A DNA stretch of 64,000 nt from Mycolicibacterium litorale (GCA_002007745.1 CP019882.1:310001-374000), one strand, 5' to 3'. Shown: positions 51,301-61,428, numbered from the stretch's first letter. The notes: a model not told the origin generated them from the letters alone. A program made the numbers and translations.

Positions 51301-52062
51301 GTGTCCAGTCAGAACGGACTTGCCGAACGTGCCGAGGTGCTCTTGGCCTTGCACCAGCCGGGGAACCCGGTGGTTCTGCCGACGGTGTGGGACGCCTGGT
51401 CGGCCAACCTGGCGGTAGCGGCCGGGTTTGCGGCCCTGACCGTCGGCAGCCACCCGATGGCCGACTCGGTCGGCAAGCCGGACGGCGAGGGGATGTCGTT
51501 CGACGACGTACTGGCCCGGGTCGCCCAGATCACCGCCGCCGTGGACGTGCCGGTCTCGGTGGACATCGAGTCGGGCTACGGGCAACCGGCCCAGCGCCTC
51601 ATCGAGGGGCTGTTGAGTGCGGGAGCGGTGGGGTTGAACATCGAGGACACCGTGCACAGCGAGGGCAAGCGACTGCGCTCGTCGGCCGAACACGCCGAAC
51701 TGGTCGGTGGGCTGCGCGCGGCCGCCGACCAGGCCGGGGTGCACGTGGTGGTCAATGCCCGCACGGATCTGTTCCTGCGCAACGACGGTGACGACGCCGA
51801 CCGGGTGGACCGGGCGATCGCCCGGCTCACCGAGGCGGCGCAGGCCGGTGCCGACGTCCTCTATCCGGTCGGTCGGCACGAACCGCAGACCTTGCGCCGG
51901 TTGGCCGCCGAGCTTCCGCTGCCGATCAACGCGATCGCGATACCCGAGGCGGACGACCCGGCGTCGTTCGGGCCGCTGGGGGTGGCGCGTATCAGCTTCG
52001 GCCCGTTCTGGCAGCGCGCCCTGGCGGTACGGGCCGACGAGATCCTGGACCGCTGGCGCTGA
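51301..52062 (+). CDS. Isocitrate lyase / PEP mutase family protein
   Basis: 253 residues, a TIM-barrel of the PEP mutase/methylisocitrate lyase superfamily. Landmarks are VLPTVWDAWSANLAVAAGF at the start, GSHPMADSVGKPDGEGMSFDD, metal-binding SVDIESGYG, GLNIEDTVH, and VVVNARTDLFLR. The KxxCGH lyase loop of true isocitrate lyases is absent, so it is more like oxaloacetate decarboxylase or carboxyvinyl-carboxyphosphonate phosphorylmutase homologues; the reaction is not determined. I use the GTG at 51301 with an AGAGGTG site; an upstream start at 51208 would place the CRP-like site inside the gene. Its stop is 13 bases from that of the convergent mmpL gene. Confidence 0.82.
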   Translation: MSSQNGLAERAEVLLALHQPGNPVVLPTVWDAWSANLAVAAGFAALTVGSHPMADSVGKPDGEGMSFDDVLARVAQITAAVDVPVSVDIESGYGQPAQRLIEGLLSAGAVGLNIEDTVHSEGKRLRSSAEHAELVGGLRAAADQAGVHVVVNARTDLFLRNDGDDADRVDRAIARLTEAAQAGADVLYPVGRHEPQTLRRLAAELPLPINAIAIPEADDPASFGPLGVARISFGPFWQRALAVRADEILDRWR

Positions 52063-52075
52063 TACGGCGTTGGGG

Positions 52076-54979
52076 CTAGGTCTGCGCCGGCAGCGCCGCG
52101 GTGTCGTCGTCCTGGCTCGCCGGCCTCGGTGGCTGCGGCTTGCGGAAGTGGTTGTCCCCGCGCGGGTAGACGACCTGCGGCCACCAGAACCACCGACCCA
52201 GCATGGTTGCGATCGAGGGCATGAGCAGCGAGCGCACGATGAAGGTGTCGATCAGCAGGCCGATGGCGATCGTCGACCCCATCTGGGCCAGCACGACCAG
52301 CTGGCTGCCCATCATGCCCGCCATCGTGGCGGCGAACACCAGACCGGCAGAGGTCACCACGCCACCGGTCCCGGCCATCGACCGGATGATGCCGGTCTTG
52401 AGGCCGGCGTGGATCTCGTCCTTGAACCGGGAGACCAGTAGCAGGTTGTAGTCCGAGCCGACCGCCAACAAGATGATGACCGACATCAACATGACCAGCC
52501 ACTGCACCTGGATCCCGAACAGGTCCTGCCAGATCAGCACCGAGATGCCGAACGAGGCCGCGATCGAGCTGCCGGCGGTGCCGACGATCACCAGCGCGGC
52601 AACCACGCTGCGGGTCAGGATGAGCATGATCATGAAGATCAGCGTCAGCGACGACACCACCGCGATCAGCAGGTCGTAGCGCGCCCCGTCGGACATGTCC
52701 TTGTAGGTCGCCGCGACGCCACCGAGGTGGATCTTGGCGTTCGACAGCGAGGACATCTTCAAGGCCTCTTGGGCGGCCTTGCGTTCGGAGTCGACCCGGG
52801 CGATACCCTCGACGGTCGCCGGATCACCCTCGTGGGTGATGAACATCCGGGCCGACTTGCCGTCCGGCGACAGGAACATCTTCAGGCCGCGCTCGAAGTC
52901 GGGATTCTGGAAGGCCTCCGGCGGCAGGAAGAAAAGATCGTCGTTCTTGGCCTGGTCGAAGCTCTCGCCCATCGCCAGCGCGGTGTCGTTGGAGGCCTGC
53001 ATCTGGTCGAGCAGGGCCTTCTGCGAGTTGTACGAGGCCAGCGTCAGGTCCCGGCTGGTCTTCATCGACGCGATGGTCTGTGGGAGCAGCGCCGTCAGTT
53101 GCGGCGCCAGTGCCGCCAGCTGATCGGTATTGCCCTGCACCCCTTGGGTTTTGTCGGTCACCTCGTCGATGCCGTCGAGGGAGTCGAACAGCGACCGGGC
53201 CGCGGCGCACATCGGGATGTCGAAGCAGTGCGGCTCCCAGTAGAAGTAGTTGCGCAACGGCCGGAACTGGTCGTCGAAGTTGGCGATGTTGTCGCGCAGT
53301 TCCTTGGTGGTCTCGAGCAGATCCTCGGACCTGGCAGCGGAATCCTGGGTGAGCTGAGTCTGCTTCAGCGAGAGTTGGTACTGCTTCTCCAGGATGTCGA
53401 TCGAGGTGTTCATCGCATCGACGGTCTTGAGCTGATTGGCCAACTGATCCCGCTGGAACGGCAGGTTCATATTGCTGGTCTGGCCCTGAATACTGGTCTG
53501 GAACGGAATCGAGCTGTGCTGGATGGGGATACCCAGCGGCCGGGTGATGCTCTGCACCATCGCGATGCCCTCGGTGTGCATCACATTGCTCGCGACCTTG
53601 TTCAGCACCAGCATGTCGGCCGGATTGCGCATGTCGTGGTCGGCCTCGACCATCAGGATGTCCGGGTTCATCCTGGCCTGGGTGAAGTGCCGGTCAGCGG
53701 CCGCGAAGCCGATGTTGACCGGGGCATCCTTGGGTAGGTAGTACTGGTCGTTGTAGGCCGGCTTATACCCGGGGATCGCGACCAGGCCGATCAGCACCAC
53801 GAACAGGCTGGCCACGAAAATCGGTGCGGGCCAACGCACCACCGCGGTACCGATCCGGCGCCAGAATCGGCTCTGCGGCGGCCGCTTGGATTCGTAGAGG
53901 CCGACGCGGCTGCCCAAGTAGAGCACGGCCGGGCCGAGGGTGACGGCGATCGCGACGACCACGAGCATGCCGATCGCGACCGGGGCGCCCATCGTGGAGA
54001 AGTACGGCAGCCGGGCGAAACTGAGACAGTACGTCGCACCGGCGATGGTCAGTCCGGATCCCACGATGACCGGTGCCACGGACTTGAAGGTGGCGTAGTA
54101 GGAGTCGTCCCGGTCCAGACCCGTGCCGCGGTCCTCGCGGTAGCGACCGAAGATGAAGATGCCGTAGTCGGTGGCCGCGGCGATGGCCAGCATGGTGAGG
54201 ATGTTGCCGGCGAATGTCGTCAGCCCGAAGGCGCCGTGGGTGGCCAGCACCGAGACCACACCGCGGGCGGTCAGCAGACCGAGGAAGGTCAGGAACAGCT
54301 GGATCAACGTGGTCCGGACCGAGCGATAGACCACCAGCAGCATGAGTGCGATCGCGGCGAGGGTGATCAGGGTGATCTCGGCCAGGCTGGCATTGCCGAT
54401 GACGTGCAAGTCGTCGGTGAGTGCGGCCGGCCCGGCCACGTAGGCCTGCACGCCCGGCGGTGCCGGGGTGTCCTTGATGACCTTGCGGACGGCGTCGACA
54501 CCTTCGTTGGCCAGGGTCTGGCCCTGTTCACCCGCGAGGTTGAGCATCACGTAGGCGGCTTTGCCGTCGGCGCTTTGGGCACCCGCGGCGGTCAACGTGT
54601 CACCCCAGAAGTCCTGGATGTGCTGGATGTGTTCGGGGTCCTGCTCCAGTTTGCGGATGATCTCGTCGTAGTACTGGTGCGCGTCCGGTCCGAGCGGGTG
54701 CTGGCCTTCGAGCACGACCATGATGGTGCTGTTGGAGTTGAACTCCTTGAAGTTGTCACCCATCAACTTCATTGCCCGCATCGAGGGCGCATCCTCGGGA
54801 GCCATTGGCGCGGAGTGCAACTCACCCACCACCTCGAGCTGCGGGGCGAGCACGTTGACGGCGACGGCGACCGCGATCCAGAACAGCACGATGGGCAGGG
54901 CCAGGATGCGGATCAGGTGCGGCAGGACAGGACGCTTTGCGCCGCTGCTGGCTTCCGGTGCGGTGGTGGTGTGTGTCAT
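52076..54979 (-). CDS. MmpL4/MmpL5-type RND transporter
   Basis: 967 residues with the MmpL plan: N-terminal helix (LPIVLFWIAVAVAVNVL), first periplasmic domain, helices 2-6, second periplasmic domain with a long coiled-coil insertion (about 480-690, MNTSIDILEKQYQLSLKQTQ) typical of MmpL4/5, then helices 8-12. Proton-relay motifs are ATDYGIFIFGRYRED and VGSDYNLLLVSRFKDE. MmpL4/5-MmpS pairs export siderophores and some drugs in mycobacteria; with siderophore genes 5-10 kb away this is attractive but unproven. ATGA overlap with mmpS; convergent with the PEP mutase family gene. Confidence 0.9.
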   Translation of the reverse strand: MTHTTTAPEASSGAKRPVLPHLIRILALPIVLFWIAVAVAVNVLAPQLEVVGELHSAPMAPEDAPSMRAMKLMGDNFKEFNSNSTIMVVLEGQHPLGPDAHQYYDEIIRKLEQDPEHIQHIQDFWGDTLTAAGAQSADGKAAYVMLNLAGEQGQTLANEGVDAVRKVIKDTPAPPGVQAYVAGPAALTDDLHVIGNASLAEITLITLAAIALMLLVVYRSVRTTLIQLFLTFLGLLTARGVVSVLATHGAFGLTTFAGNILTMLAIAAATDYGIFIFGRYREDRGTGLDRDDSYYATFKSVAPVIVGSGLTIAGATYCLSFARLPYFSTMGAPVAIGMLVVVAIAVTLGPAVLYLGSRVGLYESKRPPQSRFWRRIGTAVVRWPAPIFVASLFVVLIGLVAIPGYKPAYNDQYYLPKDAPVNIGFAAADRHFTQARMNPDILMVEADHDMRNPADMLVLNKVASNVMHTEGIAMVQSITRPLGIPIQHSSIPFQTSIQGQTSNMNLPFQRDQLANQLKTVDAMNTSIDILEKQYQLSLKQTQLTQDSAARSEDLLETTKELRDNIANFDDQFRPLRNYFYWEPHCFDIPMCAAARSLFDSLDGIDEVTDKTQGVQGNTDQLAALAPQLTALLPQTIASMKTSRDLTLASYNSQKALLDQMQASNDTALAMGESFDQAKNDDLFFLPPEAFQNPDFERGLKMFLSPDGKSARMFITHEGDPATVEGIARVDSERKAAQEALKMSSLSNAKIHLGGVAATYKDMSDGARYDLLIAVVSSLTLIFMIMLILTRSVVAALVIVGTAGSSIAASFGISVLIWQDLFGIQVQWLVMLMSVIILLAVGSDYNLLLVSRFKDEIHAGLKTGIIRSMAGTGGVVTSAGLVFAATMAGMMGSQLVVLAQMGSTIAIGLLIDTFIVRSLLMPSIATMLGRWFWWPQVVYPRGDNHFRKPQPPRPASQDDDTAALPAQT

Positions 54980-55428
54980 GCGGACTTCACCAGGCAGTAG
55001 GTCTGGGCGTTGATGCCATTGGCCGATTGCTCCTCACGGACGGTTCCGTTGACGGTGACGCGGCAGCTGATCTGGTCACCGTCGGTCTGTGCCATGAGGC
55101 TGGCACTGACGGCCGGCAACGTCGTCGACAAGGTGATCGACCACGGCAACGGCGCGGTGATGTAATGCACCTTGGCGTCAGGATCGAAATAACTGATCTG
55201 GGCGGTGGTTCCGGGTGCGCCGTCGACGTCGTAGACCATCACCTTGGGGTTGAACTGGACGATTTCAATGCCGGCGCCGGCGCCGGCATTGAGGTCTTGG
55301 GACGCGAACATCTTGTGCAGGCGCGAGACAACCAGACCCGAAACCGCCAGCACGACCACCAGCACTATCGGTATCCACACCTTCTTCAGGCCCTTTTTCA
55401 GGCCGGGACCCACCGGAATAGCCTTCAC
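54976..55428 (-). CDS. MmpS family accessory protein
   Basis: 150 residues, the usual MmpS length. A short cytosolic N-terminus rich in lysine (VGPGLKKGLKKVW) precedes one membrane helix (IPIVLVVVLAVSGLVVS). The periplasmic beta-sandwich follows, with YDVDGAPGTTAQISYFD and PWSITLSTTLPAVSASLMAQ, then CRVTVNG...AQTYCLVKSA with two cysteines that probably form a disulfide. GTG start behind GGAAGG. It lies 15 bases after the MarR gene and overlaps the mmpL start (ATGA), so marR-mmpS-mmpL is one operon. Confidence 0.9.
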   Translation of the reverse strand: MKAIPVGPGLKKGLKKVWIPIVLVVVLAVSGLVVSRLHKMFASQDLNAGAGAGIEIVQFNPKVMVYDVDGAPGTTAQISYFDPDAKVHYITAPLPWSITLSTTLPAVSASLMAQTDGDQISCRVTVNGTVREEQSANGINAQTYCLVKSA

Positions 55429-55443
55429 CCCGAATACCTTCCG

Positions 55444-55949
55444 TCAATGAACCGGCCGCGGCGCGGCCGTCCCAGTCCCTGTCGTTCGATCCTCGGCACG
55501 CTCTGCCTCGGCGGTGAGCCGGCACAGGAGCGGCAGTGCGACGCGCGCCGAACTCCACAGTGCACACTGCTCCTCGGGGTCAGGGTTGCCATCAAGGTGG
55601 CCAGTCGGTCACGGCGCCGTTGTCTGCGCTCGTCCAGTAACGCCCGACCGTCGCCGGTCATTCCGATCAGTGCGGCACGCCGATCGTCGGGGTCGGGGAG
55701 CCTGGCCACCAGACCGGCACGTTCCAGTCGCTGGATCAACTGGGTCATCGACGGCTGGCTGACGCCCTCTTTGGCGGCCAGGACGGTCAACCGGATCGGG
55801 CCTTCGCGGTCCACCCGGTTCAAGGTGGTGGCGGCTGTCGTGCTCAGGTCGGCCCGATCGCTGAGCGATCGCACCGTCAGGTCGACGGCCTGGTCCAGCG
55901 CGTCGCCGATGCACTCACTGACGTCGCGATCGGTCAGCTCGATGCCCAC
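55444..55949 (-). CDS. MarR-family regulator of the mmpS-mmpL operon (frameshifted here)
   Basis: About 168 residues after repair. The winged-helix domain contains LTVLAAKEGVSQPSMTQLIQRLERAG (recognition helix) and the wing LPDPDDRRAALIGMTGDGRALLDERR. The uncorrected frame runs on past TLMATLTP into sequence rich in Arg/Cys that overlaps mmpS. Adding one C to the run 55576-55579 gives TLTPEEQCALWSSARVALPLLC and a stop at 55444, the dimerisation helix expected for MarR proteins. GTG start. As with Rv0678 controlling mmpS5-mmpL5, it probably represses its own operon; here it is the first gene rather than divergent. Confidence 0.8.
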
Positions 55950-56227
55950 TCGGTATCTATATCACGCACACTATGTAGCAGCAATCGCGGCGGTCTTGGG
56001 CGATGCCACAGTGGGTTCCCAGGTTGGATGGCTTCCTGCGGTATCGTTTCCGCCGGCTGCCGCACCGCAGCCACGATCGGGTGGCGCGGGCCCCTTCGTC
56101 AGAGCTGCGACGGAATGCGTTGCCGGACAGCAGCATGCCTGCGATAGTCGACCTCGGAACCGAGGCGCGGCGCGAGTGGCCGATTGATGAATATATTGGC
56201 TCGGTTATCTATCTGGTGGCGCCGGGT
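55950..56227. promoter_or_regulatory. Promoter region of marR-mmpS-mmpL; no gene seen
   Basis: 278 bases, AT-richer at both ends. Just upstream of the MarR start, CTATATC at 55957-55963 and CTATGTAG at 55971-55978 form an imperfect inverted element that could be an autoregulatory operator. A small CCTCGG-AA-CCGAGG hairpin at 56152-56165 may end the aac(2') transcript. Short open frames on the plus strand here show no protein-like composition. Confidence 0.35.
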
Positions 56228-56782
<555 letters not shown>

Positions 56783-56788
56783 TCAGCT

Positions 56789-57682
56789 CTACCAGCCCGC
56801 GGAGCTCCCCGCTGAGATTCGTGGCCGCGTCCAGTGCAACCGCACCGTCTGGCCGGGGCGGATCTGGGCCGCGGTGTCGGTGTCGGCGTCGGTGACGACA
56901 CCGATCACCGGATATCCGCCGGTCACCGGATGGTCGGGTCCAAGGATCACCGGCTGGCCGTTGGGCGGTACCTGGATGGCGCCACGGGTGGCCCCCTCGC
57001 TGGGCAGTTGCCGGTCGGGCCACCGATAGGTCAACGGCCGGCCGGCCAGGCGCATGCCGACCCGGTCGCTGCGGTCGGTGGCCACCCAGTCGGTGTGCAC
57101 TAGCGCGTCGGCATCGGTGAACCAGTCGTCGCGGGGGCCCGGTACGACGCGCAGCTCCAGCAGGTCAGCGGCGATGGCGGCGACCGGCGCCTGGTCGAGC
57201 TCGGGGTAGTCGTCGGTGTGTGAGCCGACCGGCAGGACGTCACCGGCGCGCAGCGGGCGCGGTCCGATCGCCGACATCATGTCGAAGCTGCGTGAGCCGA
57301 GGACCGCCTCGACGGCGATGCCGCCACGGACCGCCAGGTAACTGCGCAGTCCGGAGTGCGGCGCGCCGAGGGAGATCACCTCGCCGTCCCGAACATGATG
57401 AATACTGTTGGTACCGAAGGGAATTCCGCTTACCGCTGGGTCGGTGTCGGCGCCGGTGACGGCGATGTCCACGGCGCCGCCATGGACCCGCGCGGCGAAC
57501 CCGCCCAAGGTGATCTCCACGGTGGCGCGGTCGTCGGGGTTGGCCACCAGCCGATTCGCCAAACGGTGCGAACGGCGGTCGGCGGCACCGGATCTGGTCA
57601 CTCCGACGTGGGCCAGGCCGGGCCGGCCGAGGTCTTCGAGCAGCGCCAGCGGACCGGTCCGCAGGATCTCCAGGGTGATCAT
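56789..57682 (-). CDS. pxpC: 5-oxoprolinase subunit C family protein (PxpC/KipA), Rv0263c type
   Basis: 297 residues of the biotin-dependent-carboxyltransferase-like/KipA family: [24 protein letters not shown] at the start, [36 protein letters not shown] and [13 protein letters not shown]. In bacteria PxpB and PxpC with PxpA open 5-oxoproline to glutamate using ATP. PxpB and PxpC are here as adjacent genes (ten-base gap), but no PxpA/LamB gene is in the window. Related domains also occur in urea amidolyase; the oxoprolinase assignment is by family. ATG at 57682. Confidence 0.88.
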   Translation of the reverse strand: MITLEILRTGPLALLEDLGRPGLAHVGVTRSGAADRRSHRLANRLVANPDDRATVEITLGGFAARVHGGAVDIAVTGADTDPAVSGIPFGTNSIHHVRDGEVISLGAPHSGLRSYLAVRGGIAVEAVLGSRSFDMMSAIGPRPLRAGDVLPVGSHTDDYPELDQAPVAAIAADLLELRVVPGPRDDWFTDADALVHTDWVATDRSDRVGMRLAGRPLTYRWPDRQLPSEGATRGAIQVPPNGQPVILGPDHPVTGGYPVIGVVTDADTDTAAQIRPGQTVRLHWTRPRISAGSSAGW

Positions 57683-57692
57683 GGTGAACTCC

Positions 57693-58337
57693 TCACACGG
57701 CGCGGAACCGCACCCACATGCCCGGCACCAACAGCGCGGGCCGTGGGCGGTCGATGTCCCACAGCACGGCTTCGGTGCGTCCGATCAACTGCCACCCGCC
57801 GGGTGACTGGCGCGGGTAGATGCCGCTGAACTCTCCGGCCAGCCCCACCGCCCCGGCCGGCACCGCGGTGCGCGGGTCGCTGCGCCGCGGCACCGCCAGC
57901 CGGGGGTCACCGCCGACGAGGTAGGCGAAACCCGGTGCGAATCCGCCGAATCCGACCCGCCAGAGCGTGCCGGTGTGCGCGTCGACGACGTCGCTGACGG
58001 CCATGCCGGTGTGCCGAGCTACGTCGGCGAGGTCGGCACCGTCGTAGATCACCTCGATCACCACGTCGGCCGGCCGGTCCGCAGGGGTGTCGACCATAGC
58101 GGGATCGATGCGCAGCCGGCTCAGCCGTTGCCGGGTCGGCGCCTGGTAGCGCGGGTCGGCCAGTGTGCACAGCACCGTGCGCGCCGCAGGCACGACGTCG
58201 AGGACACCGGGCAGCCGTGCCTCGCGGAGGGCGTCGGACACCGCCAGCACCTCGGCGGTCGACGCACACTCCAGCAGGAGTGCCTGGTCCCCGTAATCAC
58301 GGATGGTGGACACCATGAGATCCGTTGCCACACTCAT
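57693..58337 (-). CDS. pxpB: 5-oxoprolinase subunit B family protein (PxpB/KipI), Rv0264c type
   Basis: 214 residues of the KipI/AHS1 family: [17 protein letters not shown] at the N-terminus, then [17 protein letters not shown] and the family signature [25 protein letters not shown] followed by [17 protein letters not shown] and [11 protein letters not shown]. It pairs with the next gene, PxpC, to form the ATP-using part of 5-oxoprolinase. ATG at 58337 (in-frame alternative ATG at 58316); neither has a strong ribosome site. The 110-base gap upstream contains a 10-base direct repeat but no gene. Confidence 0.88.
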   Translation of the reverse strand: MSVATDLMVSTIRDYGDQALLLECASTAEVLAVSDALREARLPGVLDVVPAARTVLCTLADPRYQAPTRQRLSRLRIDPAMVDTPADRPADVVIEVIYDGADLADVARHTGMAVSDVVDAHTGTLWRVGFGGFAPGFAYLVGGDPRLAVPRRSDPRTAVPAGAVGLAGEFSGIYPRQSPGGWQLIGRTEAVLWDIDRPRPALLVPGMWVRFRAV

Positions 58338-58447
58338 TCAGTGACGGTAGGTCCGTCGCGGTGGGCCGGACGCCGGTTTTCGAGCACTGCCAGAGCTGCC
58401 TTACCGAAGACTCAGAGCTGCCAGGCATCCCATATTTATCGAGCCCG

Positions 58448-59164
58448 TCAGACCATCTGGGTGTAGGTCGGCTCGTGGCCTTTGATGAAGGCGATCACCC
58501 GGTAGGTGATGGGAAGCATGATCACCTCGACGGCGGTCTTGTAGATCCAGCCGAGGGCGGTGTAGGTGACGAAGTCGCCGAAGGTGGTGATGCCGATCGC
58601 GCCGGCGGCGATGCTGCAGAACACCAGGGTGTCGCCGAGTTGACCGGCGAACGTGGAGCCGACCAGCCGAGCCCATAGATGCTTCTCCTTGGTGTGCTCC
58701 TTGATCTTCACCACCGTCCAGGCGTTGATGGTCTGGCCGACGATGAACCCGGCCAGGCCTGCCACGATCAGCTGGGTGTAGGCGTGCACGATGTTCTCGA
58801 AATGCTCTTGGTTGGTGTAGAAGTCGGCCGAGGGTAGATAGATCGTCACCCAGAACGCCGCCGCCGCCAGCGCGTTCATCGCGAATCCGAGGATGATCGC
58901 CCGCCGGGCGGCCTTGAACCCGTACACCTCGGACAGGACGTCGCCGATCACGTAGGTCAGCGGGAACACGATGAACCCGCCGTCGGTGATGATCGACCAG
59001 TTTCCGATGATCGGGCCGAAGGCGACACCTTTGGTGGCGGTGACGTTGGAGATGATCACCAGGGCGGTGAAGACGGCGACGAGGACGGGATAATAATGCG
59101 AGCCGACCTGGGCGAATCCCGGTGTGGGGGCATCGTGGCGCGCGGTGGTCGGGCTGCTGGTCAC
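58448..59164 (-). CDS. VUT-family queuosine precursor transporter (YhhQ-like)
   Basis: 238 residues with about six membrane helices. Family landmarks: YYPVLVAVFTALVIISNVTATK, WSIITDGGFIVFPLTYVIGDVLSEVYGF (the conserved acidic pair), and STFAGQLGDTLVFCSIA. YhhQ/QueT-type VUT proteins import queuosine precursors (preQ0/preQ1 or queuine). Most mycobacterial work does not mention queuosine, so the cargo should be treated as a family inference. GTG start 23 bases after the FecB2-like gene on the same strand, so possibly co-transcribed with it. Confidence 0.85.
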   Translation of the reverse strand: MTSSPTTARHDAPTPGFAQVGSHYYPVLVAVFTALVIISNVTATKGVAFGPIIGNWSIITDGGFIVFPLTYVIGDVLSEVYGFKAARRAIILGFAMNALAAAAFWVTIYLPSADFYTNQEHFENIVHAYTQLIVAGLAGFIVGQTINAWTVVKIKEHTKEKHLWARLVGSTFAGQLGDTLVFCSIAAGAIGITTFGDFVTYTALGWIYKTAVEVIMLPITYRVIAFIKGHEPTYTQMV

Positions 59165-59187
59165 GGATGCTATCCAAACACGTGTAC

Positions 59188-60174
59188 TCAGCCCAGCGCA
59201 CGGGAGAGCAGCGCCGGCAGCTGGTCGGCGACCATCGGATAGGACAGCGGCGAGGCGAAGGCGATCGCGCCGGCGAGGTCCTTGCCGGTGAAGACGTTGC
59301 GATTTTCGGTGGTGGCGCGCAGTGCGGCGACGGCCGGGTCGGCCAGTAGGGCTGCCTGATCGGCGTCACTCTCGGTGGACCAGATCAGCACGTCGGCGCC
59401 GTCGAGCGCGTCGGCAAGCTTGTCGCGGGGGATCGCCGCGCGGTGGTCGTCGACCGCGTAGTCCTTGATGCCGTCGGGAATCTGGAAGCCCATGGCGGTC
59501 AGGAATTGGGTGCGCCAGCCGGGCAGCGTCGCGGTCAGGGTGTTGTCGAAGAAGCTGCCGGCCAACAACACCGCCTTGCGGTCCTTGAATGCGGAATTGT
59601 TCTTGGCCACTTCGGCGAATCTGTCGTCGACGCCGGCGATCAGCTGCTTCATCTGCCGGGCCTGGAACACCGCTGTTCCGACCGCGCTGGCCTGGTCCTT
59701 CCACGGCTCGAAGAAGGCGTCACCGTTGGACTGCGCGATGGTGGGGGCGATGGCCGACAGCTGCTTGTAGGTGTCGGCGTCGAGCCCGGCGTTGACGGCC
59801 ACGATGAGGTCGGGTTTGAGGATGGCGATCTGGTCGACCTGAATGCCGTTGTCCAGGTTGAGCACAACGGGTTGGGCCGGGCCGAGTTTGGGCTGCGCCC
59901 AGGGCCACACTCCGAAGGGTTGGTCGCCGAACCAGTTGGTCACGGCGATGGGCACGAGACCGACGGCCAGCAGATCGTCCTGTTCGGTGAACCCGGCGCT
60001 GACGACCCGTTTGGGCGGCGCGGGCACCGTGGTCTCGCCGAAAATGTGCTTGATGGTCACCGATTTGGGGGCCGCGTCGCCGGCCGAACCATCCGACGCG
60101 CAGGCCGCGGCAAGGAGCGCTCCCGCCGCACCGGCGGCGCCCAGAAACCCACGCCTGGTCCAGTGCGTGCTCAC
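59188..60174 (-). CDS. fecB2: FecB2-like siderophore-binding lipoprotein, Rv0265c type
   Basis: 328 residues, a periplasmic binding protein of the iron-siderophore class. The signal has twin arginines (TRRGFLGAAGAAG) and a lipobox (LLAAAC), so export may be by Tat with lipid anchoring. The mature protein shows ITIKHIFGETTVPAPPKR-like VTIKHIFGETTVPAPPKRVV, LKPDLIVAVNAGLD and WSTESDADQAALLADPAVAALRAT, standard in FecB/FhuD folds. Rv0265c holds the same place in M. tuberculosis. GTG start 14 bases after a TetR gene. The partial protein at the right window edge is a paralogue sharing the HxFGETTVPAxPKR stretch. Confidence 0.88.
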   Translation of the reverse strand: MSTHWTRRGFLGAAGAAGALLAAACASDGSAGDAAPKSVTIKHIFGETTVPAPPKRVVSAGFTEQDDLLAVGLVPIAVTNWFGDQPFGVWPWAQPKLGPAQPVVLNLDNGIQVDQIAILKPDLIVAVNAGLDADTYKQLSAIAPTIAQSNGDAFFEPWKDQASAVGTAVFQARQMKQLIAGVDDRFAEVAKNNSAFKDRKAVLLAGSFFDNTLTATLPGWRTQFLTAMGFQIPDGIKDYAVDDHRAAIPRDKLADALDGADVLIWSTESDADQAALLADPAVAALRATTENRNVFTGKDLAGAIAFASPLSYPMVADQLPALLSRALG

Positions 60175-60188
60175 GGCGCGAGATTAAC

Positions 60189-60773
60189 TCACTTCAGGTG
60201 CAAACCCGACTCCAAGACGTTCATGGCTTGATCGACGTTGTCGAGCGAAAAGGGTCCGCGATTGCCCAGTGCCATGACCGCGCCGATCACCGAACCCGCG
60301 AACACCCGGATGTCAAGGTCGTGCGGGCTGCGCCGCAGCCGCCGTCCCATGGCCTCCGAAACGCCGTTGACCAGGGAGTTGTACTCCTCGCGCAGGGCGG
60401 GGTGCAGCTCGGGTAGTGAATAGATGAGCCGTTGGCGGGTCTTCTCGATATCCCAGTCCTCGGCGGTCATCTTCTCGTAGGTGTCGTGGACGGCGCGCCG
60501 GAAGGCCGCGATCGGCGACATGTCGGCGGGCTGGCCGGCCAACGCCTCGAGCATCACCATGCTCAGGTCATCGGCCAGCAGTACCGACTCCTTGCTGGGG
60601 AAGTACCGGAAGAACGTGCTGGCCGAGATGTCGGCGGCGTCGGCGATCTGCTCGATGGTGGTGACGGCGTACCCGCGCTCTTCAAACAGGCGGAAGGCTT
60701 CCCGGCGAATGGCTTCCCGGGTCCTGGCCTTCTTGCGTTCCCGCAGGCTCGGCGGACGCGGCGGCTCTGACAT
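60189..60773 (-). CDS. TetR-family regulator upstream of fecB2
   Basis: 194 residues. The HTH domain covers LRERKKARTREAIRREAFRLFEE and GYAVTTIEQIADAADISAS-TFFRYFPSKES, with the TetR-signature FFRYFPSKE. The C-terminal part (AEDWDIEKTRQRLIYSLPELHPALRE) resembles MftR/actinobacterial TetR domains. I use the ATG at 60773; a GTG at 60791 would add six residues. It lies directly upstream of the fecB2-like gene in the same direction, so it may control that gene and the transporter after it; the ligand is unknown. Confidence 0.85.
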   Translation of the reverse strand: MSEPPRPPSLRERKKARTREAIRREAFRLFEERGYAVTTIEQIADAADISASTFFRYFPSKESVLLADDLSMVMLEALAGQPADMSPIAAFRRAVHDTYEKMTAEDWDIEKTRQRLIYSLPELHPALREEYNSLVNGVSEAMGRRLRRSPHDLDIRVFAGSVIGAVMALGNRGPFSLDNVDQAMNVLESGLHLK

Positions 60774-60828
60774 GCGTCGATTGTTGCCCACGAAGCGATC
60801 TACGCGCTTGCTGACGCGTCAATTTTTC

Positions 60829-61428
60829 TCAGGAGAGCAGCAACGAGGCACCGAGTCCGATCATGGTGGCCGCGATCATCCCGTCGAGGACCCGCCAGGT
60901 GAGCGGGCTGGCGAACAACCCGGCCAGCCGGCGGGCGCCGAATCCCAGGCTGAAGAACCACACGACGCTGGCGGTGACGGCGCCGATTCCGAACAGCCAG
61001 CGACTGTCGGCGTGTTGATTGGCCAGCGTGCCGAGCAGGACGACGGTGTCGAGGTAGACGTGCGGGTTGAGGAAGGTCATGGCCAGGCAGGTGAGCAGGA
61101 CCGAGATCAGGCGCGTCGAGCCGTTCTGGGCAGGTGTCATGGCCGACGGTCGCAGGGCCCGCCGGGCGGCCAGTGCGCCGTAACCGAAGAGGAAGGCCGC
61201 CCCGCCGATCTTGGCCACGGTGACCGCCTCGGGATGAGCGGTGATGAGGGCTCCGACACCGGCGATGCCGGCCGTGATCAGGAGCAGATCGGAGACGGCG
61301 CACACGCTGACCACCGCCAGAACGTGCTCCCGTCGGATGCCCTGGCGCAGCACGAAGGCGTTCTGGGCGCCGATCGCCGCGATGAGGGTGAAGGAGGTCA
61401 GGAATCCGACGAACAGTGGCGAGGACAT
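60829..61428 (-). CDS. LysE/ArgO-type amino-acid exporter
   Basis: 199 residues with five to six membrane helices. The signature [22 protein letters not shown] at the N-terminus and [21 protein letters not shown] in the middle are diagnostic of LysE/ArgO exporters of lysine and arginine. ATG at 61428. These exporters are usually divergent from a LysR regulator (LysG), but none is present here: the upstream 95 bases lead to a small membrane protein on the same strand. Excess basic amino acids would be pumped out of the cell. Confidence 0.9.
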   Translation of the reverse strand: MSSPLFVGFLTSFTLIAAIGAQNAFVLRQGIRREHVLAVVSVCAVSDLLLITAGIAGVGALITAHPEAVTVAKIGGAAFLFGYGALAARRALRPSAMTPAQNGSTRLISVLLTCLAMTFLNPHVYLDTVVLLGTLANQHADSRWLFGIGAVTASVVWFFSLGFGARRLAGLFASPLTWRVLDGMIAATMIGLGASLLLS

